A stretch of 64,000 bases of DNA from Pseudalkalibacillus sp045920555 (GCF_045920555.1 NZ_CP174509.1:1860001-1924000); one strand, 5' to 3'. Numbered from the stretch's first letter, positions 26,526 through 35,761 are shown. Made by a program: numbers and translations. Notes: generated by a model not told the origin, from the sequence alone.

Positions 26526-26915
26526 ATGGAAGAATGTCCATTTTGTAATCCGCGTAAAGATCCTGATCAAAATATTGTTTTTGAGAATGAATTTTGCTAT
26601 TACTTACAAAATCCGAAACACCAAGATGTCCTTGAAGGCACAGGGGTAATTGTTCCGAAAGCCCATCGAAAAGATGCATTTGCACTTAGTAAGAAAGAGT
26701 GGGAGGCGACACAAAATCTCCTTCAGAAAGCCAAGAGATATATTGAAGAGACGTTCAACCCAGACGGTTATACATTAGGATGGAATGTCGGAGAGGTTTC
26801 CAATCAGTTCATCTTCCATGCTCATTTTCATATCATACCAAGATATAACGACGAACCATATGCCGGAAGAGGTATACGGTACTGGCTGAAACAGCCTGAA
26901 AACAAACGTACATAA
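26526..26915 (+). CDS. HIT-family nucleotide-binding protein
   Basis: 129 residues from ATG 26526 after GAGAGGTGA; an upstream in-frame start would add 13 unrelated residues. The C-terminal HIT motif is FIFHAHFHIIPR, with the His triad of the family. The N-terminal CPFCNPRKDPDQNIV resembles zinc-binding HIT proteins with a CxxC pair, here Cys4 and Cys7. HIT proteins hydrolyse nucleotide conjugates such as dinucleoside polyphosphates or AMP-lysine; the exact substrate is unknown. Confidence 0.85.
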   Translation: MEECPFCNPRKDPDQNIVFENEFCYYLQNPKHQDVLEGTGVIVPKAHRKDAFALSKKEWEATQNLLQKAKRYIEETFNPDGYTLGWNVGEVSNQFIFHAHFHIIPRYNDEPYAGRGIRYWLKQPENKRT

Positions 26916-26940
26916 TCACATAAGAAAGTAGTGTCAGCTT

Positions 26941-27204
26941 ATGAATAAGGAAGAAAAAATGGGATATGCAATGGAAAAGCTGAGAAGGACTGGTTTCTCA
27001 ATATAGTCAGCAAGAGAATCGTTTTCTTACAGCTGCTTCTATGACAATTCTCTATGACTTGAAGGCGGTGCTATTGCAAGTGCCGAACTTACTATCGAGT
27101 CTCATCAAGATGAATTGATGTAGATTGAAGATGAAATTGAAAAAGAGGTGTATATTGGATTGAAGGAACATCGATTCATCATTTCCACAGAAAAAACGGT
27201 GTGA
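26941..27204 (+). pseudogene. Small unknown gene with three in-frame stops
   Basis: One frame from ATG 26941 reads MNKEEKMGYAMEKLRRTGFS, then TAG 27004, then SARESFSYSCFYDNSL, TGA 27055, LEGGAIASAELTIESHQDEL, TAG 27121, IEDEIEKEVYIGLKEHRF and a final TGA 27202. The constant frame and amphipathic, gene-like composition between the stops suggest an 87-codon gene inactivated by three nonsense changes. The family is not recognised. GTGTCAGCTT precedes the ATG with no good ribosome site. Confidence 0.45.
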
Positions 27205-27435
27205 TGAAAAGAAAGGGGATGGTCCTAAAAACAATAGTGTCAGACACCACCAACCAAATATTTTGTATCAAAACTAGCTTTTTCTTAAAATGTTGTTAGA
27301 ATCGGTGAGAGTCAGACAATTATGGGAAAGCCTCTCGTCATCTTTTCGGTTTAAGAATTTTGGGAAGAATGCTGTGAAAAACCGATTGATTCCAAAGCCT
27401 TTTGTAGATTGCTGAATGTTAAAATGTCCTTAAAG

Positions 27436-27720
27436 TTAATTCCTAGCGATACGACTGTTTGTGTCAACTCTGCACGCATCCCCCTCATCACCGGAAAGTG
27501 CTTCTCCCAAATATGTAATGAAAGTCGCTGTGAATTCTTGTGCTTCCTCTTGTGTCATCAAGGTGATCTCTTGTGACATGATTTTTTTTGCCAGTTCTGG
27601 TTCTTCTTCCATTCTCATTTCCATAGAAGTTTTCAAGATTTCTAAACGGTTATCTATTATACTTTCACCTATTATTCTTAAATTCTCACTAATTATGGTT
27701 CCCCCACTATTTGTCATCAA
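27436..27720 (-). CDS. Short protein resembling the N-terminus of RsbR-type stress sensors, probably truncated
   Basis: 94 residues, MMTNSGGTIISENLRIIGES then MEMRMEEEPELAKKIMSQEI and FITYLGEALSGDEGDACRVD. The helical pattern and the FITYLGEAL..GD..DA phrase are reminiscent of the globin-like N-terminal domain of RsbR paralogues, which are normally about 270 aa with a C-terminal STAS domain. Here the frame ends soon after, with no STAS domain visible downstream on this strand, so the gene may be a truncated relic. Assignment is tentative. Confidence 0.35.
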   Translation of the reverse strand: MMTNSGGTIISENLRIIGESIIDNRLEILKTSMEMRMEEEPELAKKIMSQEITLMTQEEAQEFTATFITYLGEALSGDEGDACRVDTNSRIARN

Positions 27721-27830
27721 TCAACATCTGCTCCTGTTATACCTTAAAAACTTATTTTTAAAATTCCTTTATGAGACATCCTGTATGAATCATATGATGA
27801 AAGAACAAGATGAGAAGGGTGGAGGGGCTG

Positions 27831-27968
27831 GTGAAGGGGTTAGACTGGCAGCTGATTGCATTTATGACAGTATCTCTTTTTCATGACCATTGGGTATATT
27901 CGAGGTTCCCGAAACTCTATTATTATGATGCCGCTTTTTCTAGACGAAATGGTGAAACAAAGGAATAA
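27831..27968 (+). CDS. Possible 45-residue protein upstream of the M3 peptidase
   Basis: GTG 27831 is preceded by GGAGGGGCTG and opens 45 codons (MKGLDWQLIAFMTVSLFHDH ... LYYYDAAFSRRNGETKE) before TAA 27966. There is one short hydrophobic stretch. No family is recognised, and such a short frame can occur by chance; the ribosome site is the main support. Confidence 0.3.
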   Translation: MKGLDWQLIAFMTVSLFHDHWVYSRFPKLYYYDAAFSRRNGETKE

Positions 27969-28037
27969 GAAAGGATTCTTACAATGGAATGTAGAAAGAC
28001 GTATGGACCGGCAATTTGAAAAAAGGAGACTTCGTGT

Positions 28038-29732
28038 ATGAAATTTTCAGATTATAAGTATGAAAGGCCTGATATGGAAAAGTTTCAACAAGCGTTTTTT
28101 TCTTTATTGAAAGAATTCGCACAAGCTGATAGTTACAAAGAACAGAATCAGCAGCTTGATCATATTGTAGAGCTTCGCAATGAGTTCGAGTCGATGATGA
28201 ATATCTGTCATGTACGGCATACGATTGATACGAATGATGAGTATTATAAAGAAGAGCATGATTTTTTTGATGAAAATTCCCCGATCTATGAAGGGTACAT
28301 ATCAAAGTTTTATAAAAAGCTTGTTGATTCCAAATTTCGATCCGAATTGGAAAAGGAATGGGGACCACAGCTTTTCAAAATTGCAGAGTTATCATTAAAA
28401 ACCTTTTCAGATGAAATTGTTGACGATTTGAAAAAAGAAAATAAACTTGCTTCAGAATATTCGAAGTTGATTGCTTCTGCAAAGATCGAGTTTGAAGGGG
28501 AGGAGCGAACGTTAGCACAGTTAAGCCCTTTCATACAATCAAAGGACAGGAATTTGAGGAAACGGGCAAGTGAAGCTCGATATGGATTCTTCCTGGAAAA
28601 TGAAGAAAAGCTTGATGATATTTACGATCAGCTTGTAAAAGTACGAACAGTGATTGCGAAGAAATTAGGTTATGATACCTTCGTACAGCTTGGATATGAT
28701 CGATTGACCAGGACTGACTACACGGCAATAGAGGTAGGTGTATTCAGGGATCAAGTAAAGGATCATATAATCCCCATCACCCAGAAATTATATGAACGGC
28801 AGAAGAAGCGGATCGGCCTTGACAGGTTGACTTATTATGACTTGCCTTTCAGTTTTAAATCAGGCAACCCAACTCCAAAAGGAAATCCAGAATGGATCAT
28901 TGAAAATGGTAAAAAGATGTATGCGGAGTTTTCTTCTGAAACGGATGAATTCTTTCAATTCATGAATGAGAATGAGCTTATGGATCTCGTCAGTAAACGC
29001 GGGAAACGTTCGGGTGGATATTGCACCTATATAAGCAAATATAAAGCACCGTTCATCTTTTCTAATTTCGTTGGTACTTCTCATGACATCGATGTTCTGA
29101 CCCATGAAGCAGGACATGCGTTTCAGGTATTTTCCAGCCGGCATTTGTCTGTCCCGGAATATAGTTTTCCGACATATGAAGCTGCTGAGATCCATTCAAT
29201 GAGCATGGAGTTTTTTACATGGCCATGGATGAAGTTATTTTTTAAAGAGGATACGGAAAAATACAAGTTCAGCCATTTAAGCGGGGCACTGACGTTCATT
29301 CCATACGGAGTTGCTGTAGATGAGTTTCAACATTACGTTTACGAGAATCCGGAAACATCACCTGCTGATCGGAAATCCTCTTGGAGGGAAATAGAGCGGA
29401 AGTATCTTCCACACCGTGATTATACAGAAAATGAATACTTGGAACGAGGTGGGTTCTGGCATCAACAGGGTCATATCTTCCGGACTCCATTTTATTATAT
29501 CGACTATACATTGGCTCAAATCTGCGCACTGCAATTTTGGAGAAAAGCAAACGAAAACAAGGAGCAGGCATGGTCTGAATATCTTCATTTATGTAAACAG
29601 GGAGGAAGCAAATCGTTCACAGAGCTAGTGGAGCTTGCAAACCTTCAAGCTCCTTTCGAGGAAACCTGTGTACAATCTGTCGTTTCTGAAATCGAGCAGT
29701 GGCTTGATTCTGTAGATGACCAAGCACTATAA
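28038..29732 (+). CDS. M3-family oligoendopeptidase
   Basis: 564 residues from ATG 28038 with AAAAAGGAGAC upstream. The zinc-metallopeptidase motif HEAGHAF lies at residues 356-362, and the third ligand is expected in the following AAEIHSMSMEFF helix, as in M3 enzymes such as PepF. The N-terminal half is a helical lobe (MEKFQQAFFSLLKEFAQADS). It is a cytosolic enzyme that cleaves short peptides. Length is in range for the M3 oligoendopeptidase subgroup, slightly shorter than PepF (about 600). No operon partner is visible; deoD follows 87 bases downstream. Confidence 0.88.
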   Translation: MKFSDYKYERPDMEKFQQAFFSLLKEFAQADSYKEQNQQLDHIVELRNEFESMMNICHVRHTIDTNDEYYKEEHDFFDENSPIYEGYISKFYKKLVDSKFRSELEKEWGPQLFKIAELSLKTFSDEIVDDLKKENKLASEYSKLIASAKIEFEGEERTLAQLSPFIQSKDRNLRKRASEARYGFFLENEEKLDDIYDQLVKVRTVIAKKLGYDTFVQLGYDRLTRTDYTAIEVGVFRDQVKDHIIPITQKLYERQKKRIGLDRLTYYDLPFSFKSGNPTPKGNPEWIIENGKKMYAEFSSETDEFFQFMNENELMDLVSKRGKRSGGYCTYISKYKAPFIFSNFVGTSHDIDVLTHEAGHAFQVFSSRHLSVPEYSFPTYEAAEIHSMSMEFFTWPWMKLFFKEDTEKYKFSHLSGALTFIPYGVAVDEFQHYVYENPETSPADRKSSWREIERKYLPHRDYTENEYLERGGFWHQQGHIFRTPFYYIDYTLAQICALQFWRKANENKEQAWSEYLHLCKQGGSKSFTELVELANLQAPFEETCVQSVVSEIEQWLDSVDDQAL

Positions 29733-29819
29733 TAATGTAGGATTGTATTGTTTGAGTACAGATACCCTAAAGAACAGCGACTACACCAATGACTGAGATT
29801 TTATAGGAGGAATGGTTTT

Positions 29820-30527
29820 ATGAGTATTCATATCGGAGCTAAAGAAGGCGAAATTGCAGAGACGATATTGCTTCCAGGAGATCCGCTTAGAGCGAAGTAT
29901 ATTGCGGAAACATTTTTAGAGGACGTAACTTGTTATAACGAAGTCCGAGGAATGCTTGGATTCACTGGAACCTATAAAGGCAAGCGTATTTCTGTCCAAG
30001 GGACGGGGATGGGAGTCCCATCCATTTCAATCTATGCTCATGAGTTGATGGATAATTACGGTGTTAAGAATCTGATCCGAGTCGGGACATGCGGGGCTTT
30101 CCAAAAGGATGTAAAAGTTCGTGACCTCATCATTGCAATGACAGCATCAACTGATTCTTCATCCAATCAGCACCGTTTCGGGATCGATTACTCTCCAACG
30201 GCTAATTTCGATCTCCTCCACAGCGCATATAAAAACGCAGTGGAACGCGGATTAGAAGTGAAGGTCGGTAATGTCTTCACAAGTGATACATTCTACAATG
30301 ACACATTAGATTTGGCGAAAAAATTAGCTGATTATCAAGTCCTTGCTGTAGAAATGGAAACATCAGCATTATATACATTGGCTAACAAATTCGGGGTAAG
30401 AGCATTGTCTATCCTTACAGTGAGTGATCACGTCTTTACAGGGGAGTCGACTTCTTCAGAAGAAAGACAAAAAACATTCAATGAAATGATCGAGGTTGCA
30501 CTCGATACAGCAGTAGAAAATCAATAA
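29820..30527 (+). CDS. deoD: Purine nucleoside phosphorylase, DeoD type
   Basis: 235 residues, the normal length, from ATG 29820 after TAGGAGGA. The sequence opens SIHIGAKEGEIAETILLPGD, with PGDPLRAKYIAE as the phosphate-binding loop, then RVGTCGAFQKDVKVRDLIIA and VEMETSALYTLANKFGVRAL for nucleoside binding, and SDHVFTGE with the catalytic Asp near the C-terminus. It phosphorolyses purine (deoxy)nucleosides to the base and (deoxy)ribose-1-phosphate as a hexamer. It is terminated right after the stop. Confidence 0.95.
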   Translation: MSIHIGAKEGEIAETILLPGDPLRAKYIAETFLEDVTCYNEVRGMLGFTGTYKGKRISVQGTGMGVPSISIYAHELMDNYGVKNLIRVGTCGAFQKDVKVRDLIIAMTASTDSSSNQHRFGIDYSPTANFDLLHSAYKNAVERGLEVKVGNVFTSDTFYNDTLDLAKKLADYQVLAVEMETSALYTLANKFGVRALSILTVSDHVFTGESTSSEERQKTFNEMIEVALDTAVENQ

Positions 30528-30537
30528 TCAGTAATCC

Positions 30538-30566
30538 AAAAGCACCCGTCAAAGCGGTGCTTTTTT
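30538..30566 (+). terminator. Terminator of deoD
   Basis: AAAAGCACC and GGTGCTTTT arms around a 9-base loop with a T run. Confidence 0.85.
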
Positions 30567-30667
30567 GATTGCAGATTTCAGGAGGCTGTGAACGTTTTTT
30601 TAATGTTCTTCAAAATAAAACTCCTTTAATAAATGTATTATGAAAAGAGGAATAGCTAAATGAAGAT

Positions 30668-30709
30668 CGAATAAAATAAAGTGAGTAATCACTCACTTTA
30701 TTTTATTCG
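30668..30709. promoter_or_regulatory. 19-bp perfect inverted repeat operator upstream of the ABC/TetR operon
   Basis: CGAATAAAATAAAGTGAGT, a four-base AATC spacer, then its exact reverse complement. It ends 16 bases before ATG 30726, next to the ribosome site GGAGAGGTG. The GTGAGT-NNNN-ACTCAC core is typical of TetR-family operators, and a TetR gene closes this cluster. It could also form a transcript hairpin hiding the ribosome site. Confidence 0.7.
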
Positions 30710-30725
30710 GAGAGGTGAATAAGAC

Positions 30726-31460
30726 ATGAACAATACAATGGTGGTCGAACTGAAGGACTTGACCAAAGCGTTTGGAAAAACGACTGTCATAAAGAAAACG
30801 TCATTGGAAGTACAAGGTGGGGAGATTTTTGGAATGTTAGGACCGTCAGGGGCAGGAAAGACGACTCTTGTAAAAATGATTGCTGGAATCGAAAAGCCCA
30901 CCAGCGGCGAGCTCCGGCTATTTAAGGAAAAAATGCCCTCCCATAGGTTGATCCGCAAGATCGGATATATGGCGCAGACCGATGGCCTCTACCAGGACCT
31001 TACTGGAAGCGAAAACCTAAAGTTCTTTTCTGCAATGTATGGGATGAAAGGGAAGAAACAAAAAGAGCGGATTGCTGAAGTACTTGAGCTTGTCGATCTC
31101 ACCGCTCATAAAAAGAAGGTGGTATGTAATTATTCGGGAGGAATGAAGAGGAGGTTATCCTTGGCAGTCGCCTTGTTGCATGAGCCGATGTTGATCGTTT
31201 TGGATGAACCGACAGTAGGAATCGATCCTGTTCTCAGACAATCGATCTGGGATGAACTTAATAATCTGAAAGAAAAGGGGATGACGATCCTCGTGACGAC
31301 ACATGTCATGGATGAAGCTGACAAGTGCGATCGATTAGCGATGATGAGAGAGGGATCCATCATAGCTGTAGGAAGTCCCGATTCATTAAAGGAAGAGACG
31401 AAATCCGAATCGATCGAGGAAGCCTTTTTATATTATGGAGGTGGGAAACATGAGGGTTAG
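30726..31460 (+). CDS. ABC transporter ATP-binding protein (ABC-2 exporter type)
   Basis: 244 residues. Walker A is LGPSGAGKTTLVKM, the signature is YSGGMKRRLSLAVAL, Walker B is LIVLDEPTVGID, and the switch His lies in TTHVMDEAD. The DrrA/CcmA-like look and the next gene mark it as the motor of a drug- or lipid-type ABC-2 exporter. It is preceded by the large inverted repeat and overlaps the permease gene by 11 bases, so the two are translationally coupled. Confidence 0.9.
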   Translation: MNNTMVVELKDLTKAFGKTTVIKKTSLEVQGGEIFGMLGPSGAGKTTLVKMIAGIEKPTSGELRLFKEKMPSHRLIRKIGYMAQTDGLYQDLTGSENLKFFSAMYGMKGKKQKERIAEVLELVDLTAHKKKVVCNYSGGMKRRLSLAVALLHEPMLIVLDEPTVGIDPVLRQSIWDELNNLKEKGMTILVTTHVMDEADKCDRLAMMREGSIIAVGSPDSLKEETKSESIEEAFLYYGGGKHEG

Positions 31461-32466
31461 AGCACTGACCATCCGTATCATCAAGCAATTCTTCCATGAT
31501 AAAAGGACGCTGGCAATGATGCTGGTTGCACCGTTATTGATCTTGACGATCATTTCCCTTGTATTCAATGGGGAAGATGTTGTGCCGTCGATAGGAATCG
31601 AACAAGTTTCAGCACCGATGAAAGATCTGTTGGAAGCGCAGGAAATTACCGTGAGTGAAATGGACCAAGGAGATGCTGAACAAAAATTTAGGGAAGGCAG
31701 TTTGGATGCTTGGATTACGTTAGAAGATAATCAACCGAAAATTCTTCTTGAAGGTAGTGATCCTGGAACAAATCAGATGGTGTTGAATATTGTCCAACAG
31801 GCTATTCAGTCACCAGATCAAGATATGAAGCCTGATGTGGAATACTACTATGGTTCTGAAGATATGACAAGCTTTGATAACTTTGGTCCGGTACTGATCG
31901 GTTTCTTTGCATTCTTTTTCGTATTCCTGATCGCTGGTGTTTCTTTTTTGAGAGAAAGAACGGGAGGAACTTTAGAGAGGTTGATGGGAAGCCCAGTCAA
32001 AAAATCAGAGGTCGTTATCGGATATCTGTTGGGGTTCGGCTTTTTTACGTTGATCCAATCCACCCTCATCGTCATTTATTCGATCTATGTCCTTGACCTG
32101 CTGATGATTGGAGATTTCATCTGGGTCCTGTCAGTAACCTTGCTCTGTGCATTCACAGCATTGTCCCTCGGAACCCTTTTATCAGCCTTTGCCCAAAATG
32201 AATTGCAAATCATTCAATTTATTCCAATTGTGATTGTTCCACAAGTGTTCTTTTCAGGATTGTTCGATTTGGAGGCGATATCGGATTGGGTCAGCTGGAT
32301 CGGACCGATCACTCCGCTCTACTATGCAGCAGATGCGCTGCGCGATGTTATGATTAGGGGACTTGGTTTTGAAGAAATAGCGATAAACCTGGCCGTTTTA
32401 TTAGGATTTTCCTTGTTCTTTTCAGCAGCAAACATTCTTGCGTTACGAAAATACCGCAGCTTTTAA
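31450..32466 (+). CDS. ABC-2 type transporter permease
   Basis: 338 residues from ATG 31450, which follows GGAGGTGGG inside the end of the ATPase gene. One N-terminal TM (MMLVAPLLILTIISLVF) is followed by a ~110-residue extracellular domain and then five TMs containing SFLRERTGGTLERLMGSPVK, the ABC-2 membrane signature. This YhgE/DrrB-like topology fits export of drugs or lipids. The substrate is unknown. The regulator gene follows after 142 bases. Confidence 0.88.
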   Translation: MRVRALTIRIIKQFFHDKRTLAMMLVAPLLILTIISLVFNGEDVVPSIGIEQVSAPMKDLLEAQEITVSEMDQGDAEQKFREGSLDAWITLEDNQPKILLEGSDPGTNQMVLNIVQQAIQSPDQDMKPDVEYYYGSEDMTSFDNFGPVLIGFFAFFFVFLIAGVSFLRERTGGTLERLMGSPVKKSEVVIGYLLGFGFFTLIQSTLIVIYSIYVLDLLMIGDFIWVLSVTLLCAFTALSLGTLLSAFAQNELQIIQFIPIVIVPQVFFSGLFDLEAISDWVSWIGPITPLYYAADALRDVMIRGLGFEEIAINLAVLLGFSLFFSAANILALRKYRSF

Positions 32467-32608
32467 AAGTAACAGAGTGTTCCTCCGGATAATTTGACAT
32501 AACTAATTTTGACATAAGCCTTTACTTTTTTTACAAAACCGAAGACTTTTTAATGAAACTAACTATATTTTAGTCAAACAATAAGTTCTATAAAAAGGAG
32601 TCACCTGT

Positions 32609-33265
32609 ATGGATTTGAACAAATGGGCGGATGATTTTTTCTTATTGATGGATGAAGAAAAAATGACTGAAAAACAAAAGAGGATCCTGATGGCATCGAT
32701 AGAAGTATTCGCAGAAAAAGGTTATGCTGCTTCCTCAACCTCAGAGATTGCAAAGAAAGCAGGTGTGGCGGAAGGAACGATCTTCCGTCACTATAAAACG
32801 AAAAAAGATCTGCTCCTATCAATTGTTGCTCCAGTGATGGCGAAGTTCTTGGCGCCCTTGATCATAAAGGATTTTCATAAGGTGTTCAAACAGGATTTCA
32901 ACTCATACGAAGAATTTTTAAGAGCATTATTCAACAATCGGTTAGCTTTCATAAAAGAACATTTATCCGTGGTGAAAATCATGATCCAAGAAATACCTTT
33001 CCATCCTGAGTTAAGACAGCATTTTGGCGAAAAGGTCATGGACCAGGTTGTTTCAAGGATCGAAACGATCATAACTCCATTTCAGGAAAAGGGTGAACTG
33101 ATCAACCTGCCGCCTAAGTCGATTATCCGATTTACAGCCACATCTATAATAGGCCTATTGTTCGGGAGGTTTATCCTATTCCCTGATGGTGACTGGGATG
33201 AGGAGCGGACGATCGAAGAGACCATTCAGATGATTTTGCATGGGGTAGAGAAAAAGGAAGAATAA
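32609..33265 (+). CDS. TetR/AcrR-family transcriptional regulator
   Basis: 218 residues from ATG 32609 after AAAAGGAGTCACC. The TetR N-terminal HTH is plain: KQKRILMASIEVFAEKGYAA, STSEIAKKAGVAEGTIFRHY, KTKKDLLLSIV. The C-terminal ligand domain is variable. It probably represses the upstream exporter genes through the 30668-30709 palindrome. The 142-base gap before it holds a possible promoter (TTGACA at 32512, 17-base spacer, TACAAA), so it may also be expressed independently. Confidence 0.88.
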   Translation: MDLNKWADDFFLLMDEEKMTEKQKRILMASIEVFAEKGYAASSTSEIAKKAGVAEGTIFRHYKTKKDLLLSIVAPVMAKFLAPLIIKDFHKVFKQDFNSYEEFLRALFNNRLAFIKEHLSVVKIMIQEIPFHPELRQHFGEKVMDQVVSRIETIITPFQEKGELINLPPKSIIRFTATSIIGLLFGRFILFPDGDWDEERTIEETIQMILHGVEKKEE

Positions 33266-33306
33266 GACACACTTGTTAGAGGTATGTAAGAGGTAGAGGT
33301 GACAAA

Positions 33307-34046
33307 ATGAACAAAAAAGTAATCGTTCTATACATTCTATCTGTACTATCTTATCTATTGATTATCGGTGTAAATACCTATGCGAACATACTGCCATTGA
33401 ACAGACAGACCACCGGGGAAATCTCTACCCGTTTCGATGTATTATTTACCCCCGCAGGGTATGTTTTTTCAATCTGGTCTGTCATTTATACTTTATTAAC
33501 TATTTGGCTTGTTTATCTTTTGTTTCCGAAAAGTGTGAACCATAACGTTTTTCAAAAAACAGGCTTCTGGTTTGTATTAAGCTCGTTGTTGAACACAAGC
33601 TGGATTGTGCTATGGCATTATGAATACTTCAATTGGACGATTGTCGTCATGATTGGCCTGTTAATATCGCTGCTCATCCTTTATTCTATGATCCAAAATT
33701 CATCCGGACGCCGATTGATGGACCGATTGCCATTCTCTGTATACCTTGGGTAGGTTTCAGCAGCTACGATCTTTAATGCGAGCATTGTACTCGATTATAC
33801 AACTGGGACAGATGGGGACTCTCTGAATTGACATGGACGGTCATCTTGTTGGTTGCCGGTGCTCTAATTGCCTTTTTCTTTTCCTTAAAAAACGAGGATT
33901 TGATCTATCCGCTTGTGTTTGTATGGGCGTATACCGGGATAGCAGTCGAGCAGGCAGATGTTTCTCTCGTTAAAAATACCGCTCTGTTATCAGCCATCTT
34001 GTTTGCAGCGTTCGTCATCTTCCGATTCTTCACACGAAACCGGTAA
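33307..34046 (+). pseudogene. TspO/MBR-related tryptophan-rich membrane protein, disrupted
   Basis: ATG 33307 after AGAGGTGAC begins NKKVIVLYILSVLSYLLIIG, with NILPLNRQTTGEIS and FTPAGYVFSIWSVIYTLLTI, matching TspO/MBR-type five-TM proteins. At 33751 an in-frame TAG stands where the family phrase LGW(V/I)S needs Trp, that is TGG to TAG. The frame continues VSAATIFNASIVLDY, then needs one shift near 33805 to resume as NWDRWGLSELTWTVILLVAG and end at TAA 34044. Nonsense plus frameshift indicate loss of function. It sits 41 bases after the TetR gene, possibly once in that operon. Confidence 0.72.
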
Positions 34047-34144
34047 AAGCGATAATAGTCAGAAGATTCTAAAATATACATTGACTCGTTTAATATGCTG
34101 TGTGTAATATGGAAGTTAAGAACGTGATGGACGGGGGAATCAAT

Positions 34145-35200
34145 ATGACGGTCGTTCAAACGGAAGAGAAGAGGCCAAGAATGCCTTACGGTGAAAAGGA
34201 TTTTGATATGACAGAAGTACTTTCTAGCTATCGAATCGACCTAAGGAACCCTGGAAATGAATTGCCCGACAGATTTTTCAACGGTGATCTCGTAAAAGAT
34301 TGGTCTAAGCTGTCATGGAAAGAGGTTGGAAAGCCTTACGAAGTGAAGACAATGTCGGTCGATCGGACCAATTGGGAGAAAGAACACAAACAAACAATGC
34401 CGGTTAAAACGTCTTGGGAATATTTCAATCGTTCGTTTCATGAATGGTTTGTAAAGGATGTGCCTAAAGAACGTAGTGAGGCAAATGAAAATCTTATAAA
34501 ACACCTTAAACAATTCAAACTACATGAAGTAAAAGAGGGCGTAGGAGACCTGATCCGCCTTTCCCTCTGGAATTATGCTCACCGCATCGAGGACGGCATT
34601 TGGGATCCGAGAGGGAAAAGAGCTTTGTTCGAAGGGCTTGATGTTGAGAAGCCGAACATTCTATTCCTAGGTGCCGCAGAGGGATATGAGGCGATGCAAC
34701 TGCAAGCGATGTATCCCGGTGGACAAGTGGTCATGGTTGATTATGATCCTTTCTGTAAGACAAACCGTTTCGCAGAGTTCCCAGATACATATCCATTCTT
34801 AGGTGTGAATCCTCAGACTGGAAGCCCAAGAGTATGGTATAAACACCAGATGAACATCGAGTATGTCGTTGAGGATATCCGTAATCTAAAATATGGAAAG
34901 GAATTCGATATCGTCATCAGCGTCGGATTACTGGAGCATGTGCCGGATACATATAAAGAAGAGATCCTTGATTTCCATCGCCGGTTTTTGAAGCCGGGAG
35001 GATATGTGATCATGACGACACCGCGGAATCAATGGAAATCCCGCATGTATTATCGCGTCATGGCGGACGTGATGAACCACACTTACCGTGAGTTGATGGA
35101 TATCCGGCAAATGGGGTTGTACCTTTACCAATCAGGATTTGATATCTTAAGGCATGGCTACATGAAAGTCCATAATGGAATTGTTGCTAAGCCAAGGTAA
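34145..35200 (+). CDS. Class I SAM-dependent methyltransferase
   Basis: 351 residues from ATG 34145, which follows GGGGGAA; an in-frame start 45 bases upstream lacks a site. The Rossmann motif I is NILFLGAAEGYEAMQLQA with an acidic end of strand 2 (VVMVDYDPF), then VEDIRNLKYGKEFDIVISVG and LLEHVPDTYKEE, and a later LKPGGYVIMTTPRN, as in methyltransferase_11/23 proteins. About 145 residues precede the catalytic fold and are unlike common families. The acceptor is unknown. It is monocistronic with a terminator. Confidence 0.82.
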   Translation: MTVVQTEEKRPRMPYGEKDFDMTEVLSSYRIDLRNPGNELPDRFFNGDLVKDWSKLSWKEVGKPYEVKTMSVDRTNWEKEHKQTMPVKTSWEYFNRSFHEWFVKDVPKERSEANENLIKHLKQFKLHEVKEGVGDLIRLSLWNYAHRIEDGIWDPRGKRALFEGLDVEKPNILFLGAAEGYEAMQLQAMYPGGQVVMVDYDPFCKTNRFAEFPDTYPFLGVNPQTGSPRVWYKHQMNIEYVVEDIRNLKYGKEFDIVISVGLLEHVPDTYKEEILDFHRRFLKPGGYVIMTTPRNQWKSRMYYRVMADVMNHTYRELMDIRQMGLYLYQSGFDILRHGYMKVHNGIVAKPR

Positions 35201-35230
35201 AAGAAACGGGTGGATGCCCGTTTCTTTTTT
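35201..35230 (+). terminator. Terminator of the methyltransferase gene
   Basis: AAGAAACGGG, short loop, CCCGTTTCTT, then TTTT. Confidence 0.85.
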
Positions 35231-35231
35231 C

Positions 35232-35688
35232 TTAAGTGATTTTTACTTGTATGGTGCGGAATTCAGATAAATAGACGTTCAGCAGGAACATTTTCGGTTC
35301 TTTTTCGGATAAGATCACGCTTTGTCCTTTAATAAGGGCTCTTTCCGCATCTATCAAATCATCTGTTTCATTTAAATGTGCAGTCGTAACTGTGTCAGGG
35401 ATCGATCCTTCCTGGGCTTCCAACATAGGTTTGATGACAAGCTTGTTGATCTTATCTTTGTCAACTAATCTATAGGATCGTATAGTTTTGATTATTGAAT
35501 GTAATGCTACGGGAGCTGAAGTCATCCGAATTGAAAAAAGCATTTTTCAAATACTCGATATTCTGGTCTTTATTTTCTGACATTGGTTGCTCTTTTACAT
35601 TCAAGTCAGTCTCGTAGGATTTCATTTCATTTTGTCCATTGTTTTTGCTGATGTACTTCCTGGCCCGTTTCCTTCTCACTATGACCAC
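35232..35688 (-). pseudogene. GerA-family spore germination protein, N-terminal fragment
   Basis: The first frame (35470-35688) has an Arg/Lys-rich start, then NIEYLKNAFFNSDDFSSRSI, the usual opening of GerA-type A subunits (..L...F..S.D...R). A shift near 35470 moves to the second frame, LVDKDKINKLVIKPMLEAQE, then LIDAERALIKGQSVILSEKE and PKMFLLNV, again GerA-like. The gene then stops at 35232, so only about 150 of the normal ~480-500 residues remain, without the membrane domain. Frameshift plus truncation make it non-functional. The minus-strand start is weakly defined. Confidence 0.72.
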
Positions 35689-35761
35689 TCCATCTGTTAA
35701 GTAGACTAATTATTAATCTTCCCAGTCAAGTTAATATTATCCAAATTCACATACAAAACAC

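Noticed and set aside
30668..30709. Rho-independent terminator
   Set aside because: The hairpin is AT-rich with no T run after it and sits right before a ribosome site; deoD already has its own terminator at 30538.
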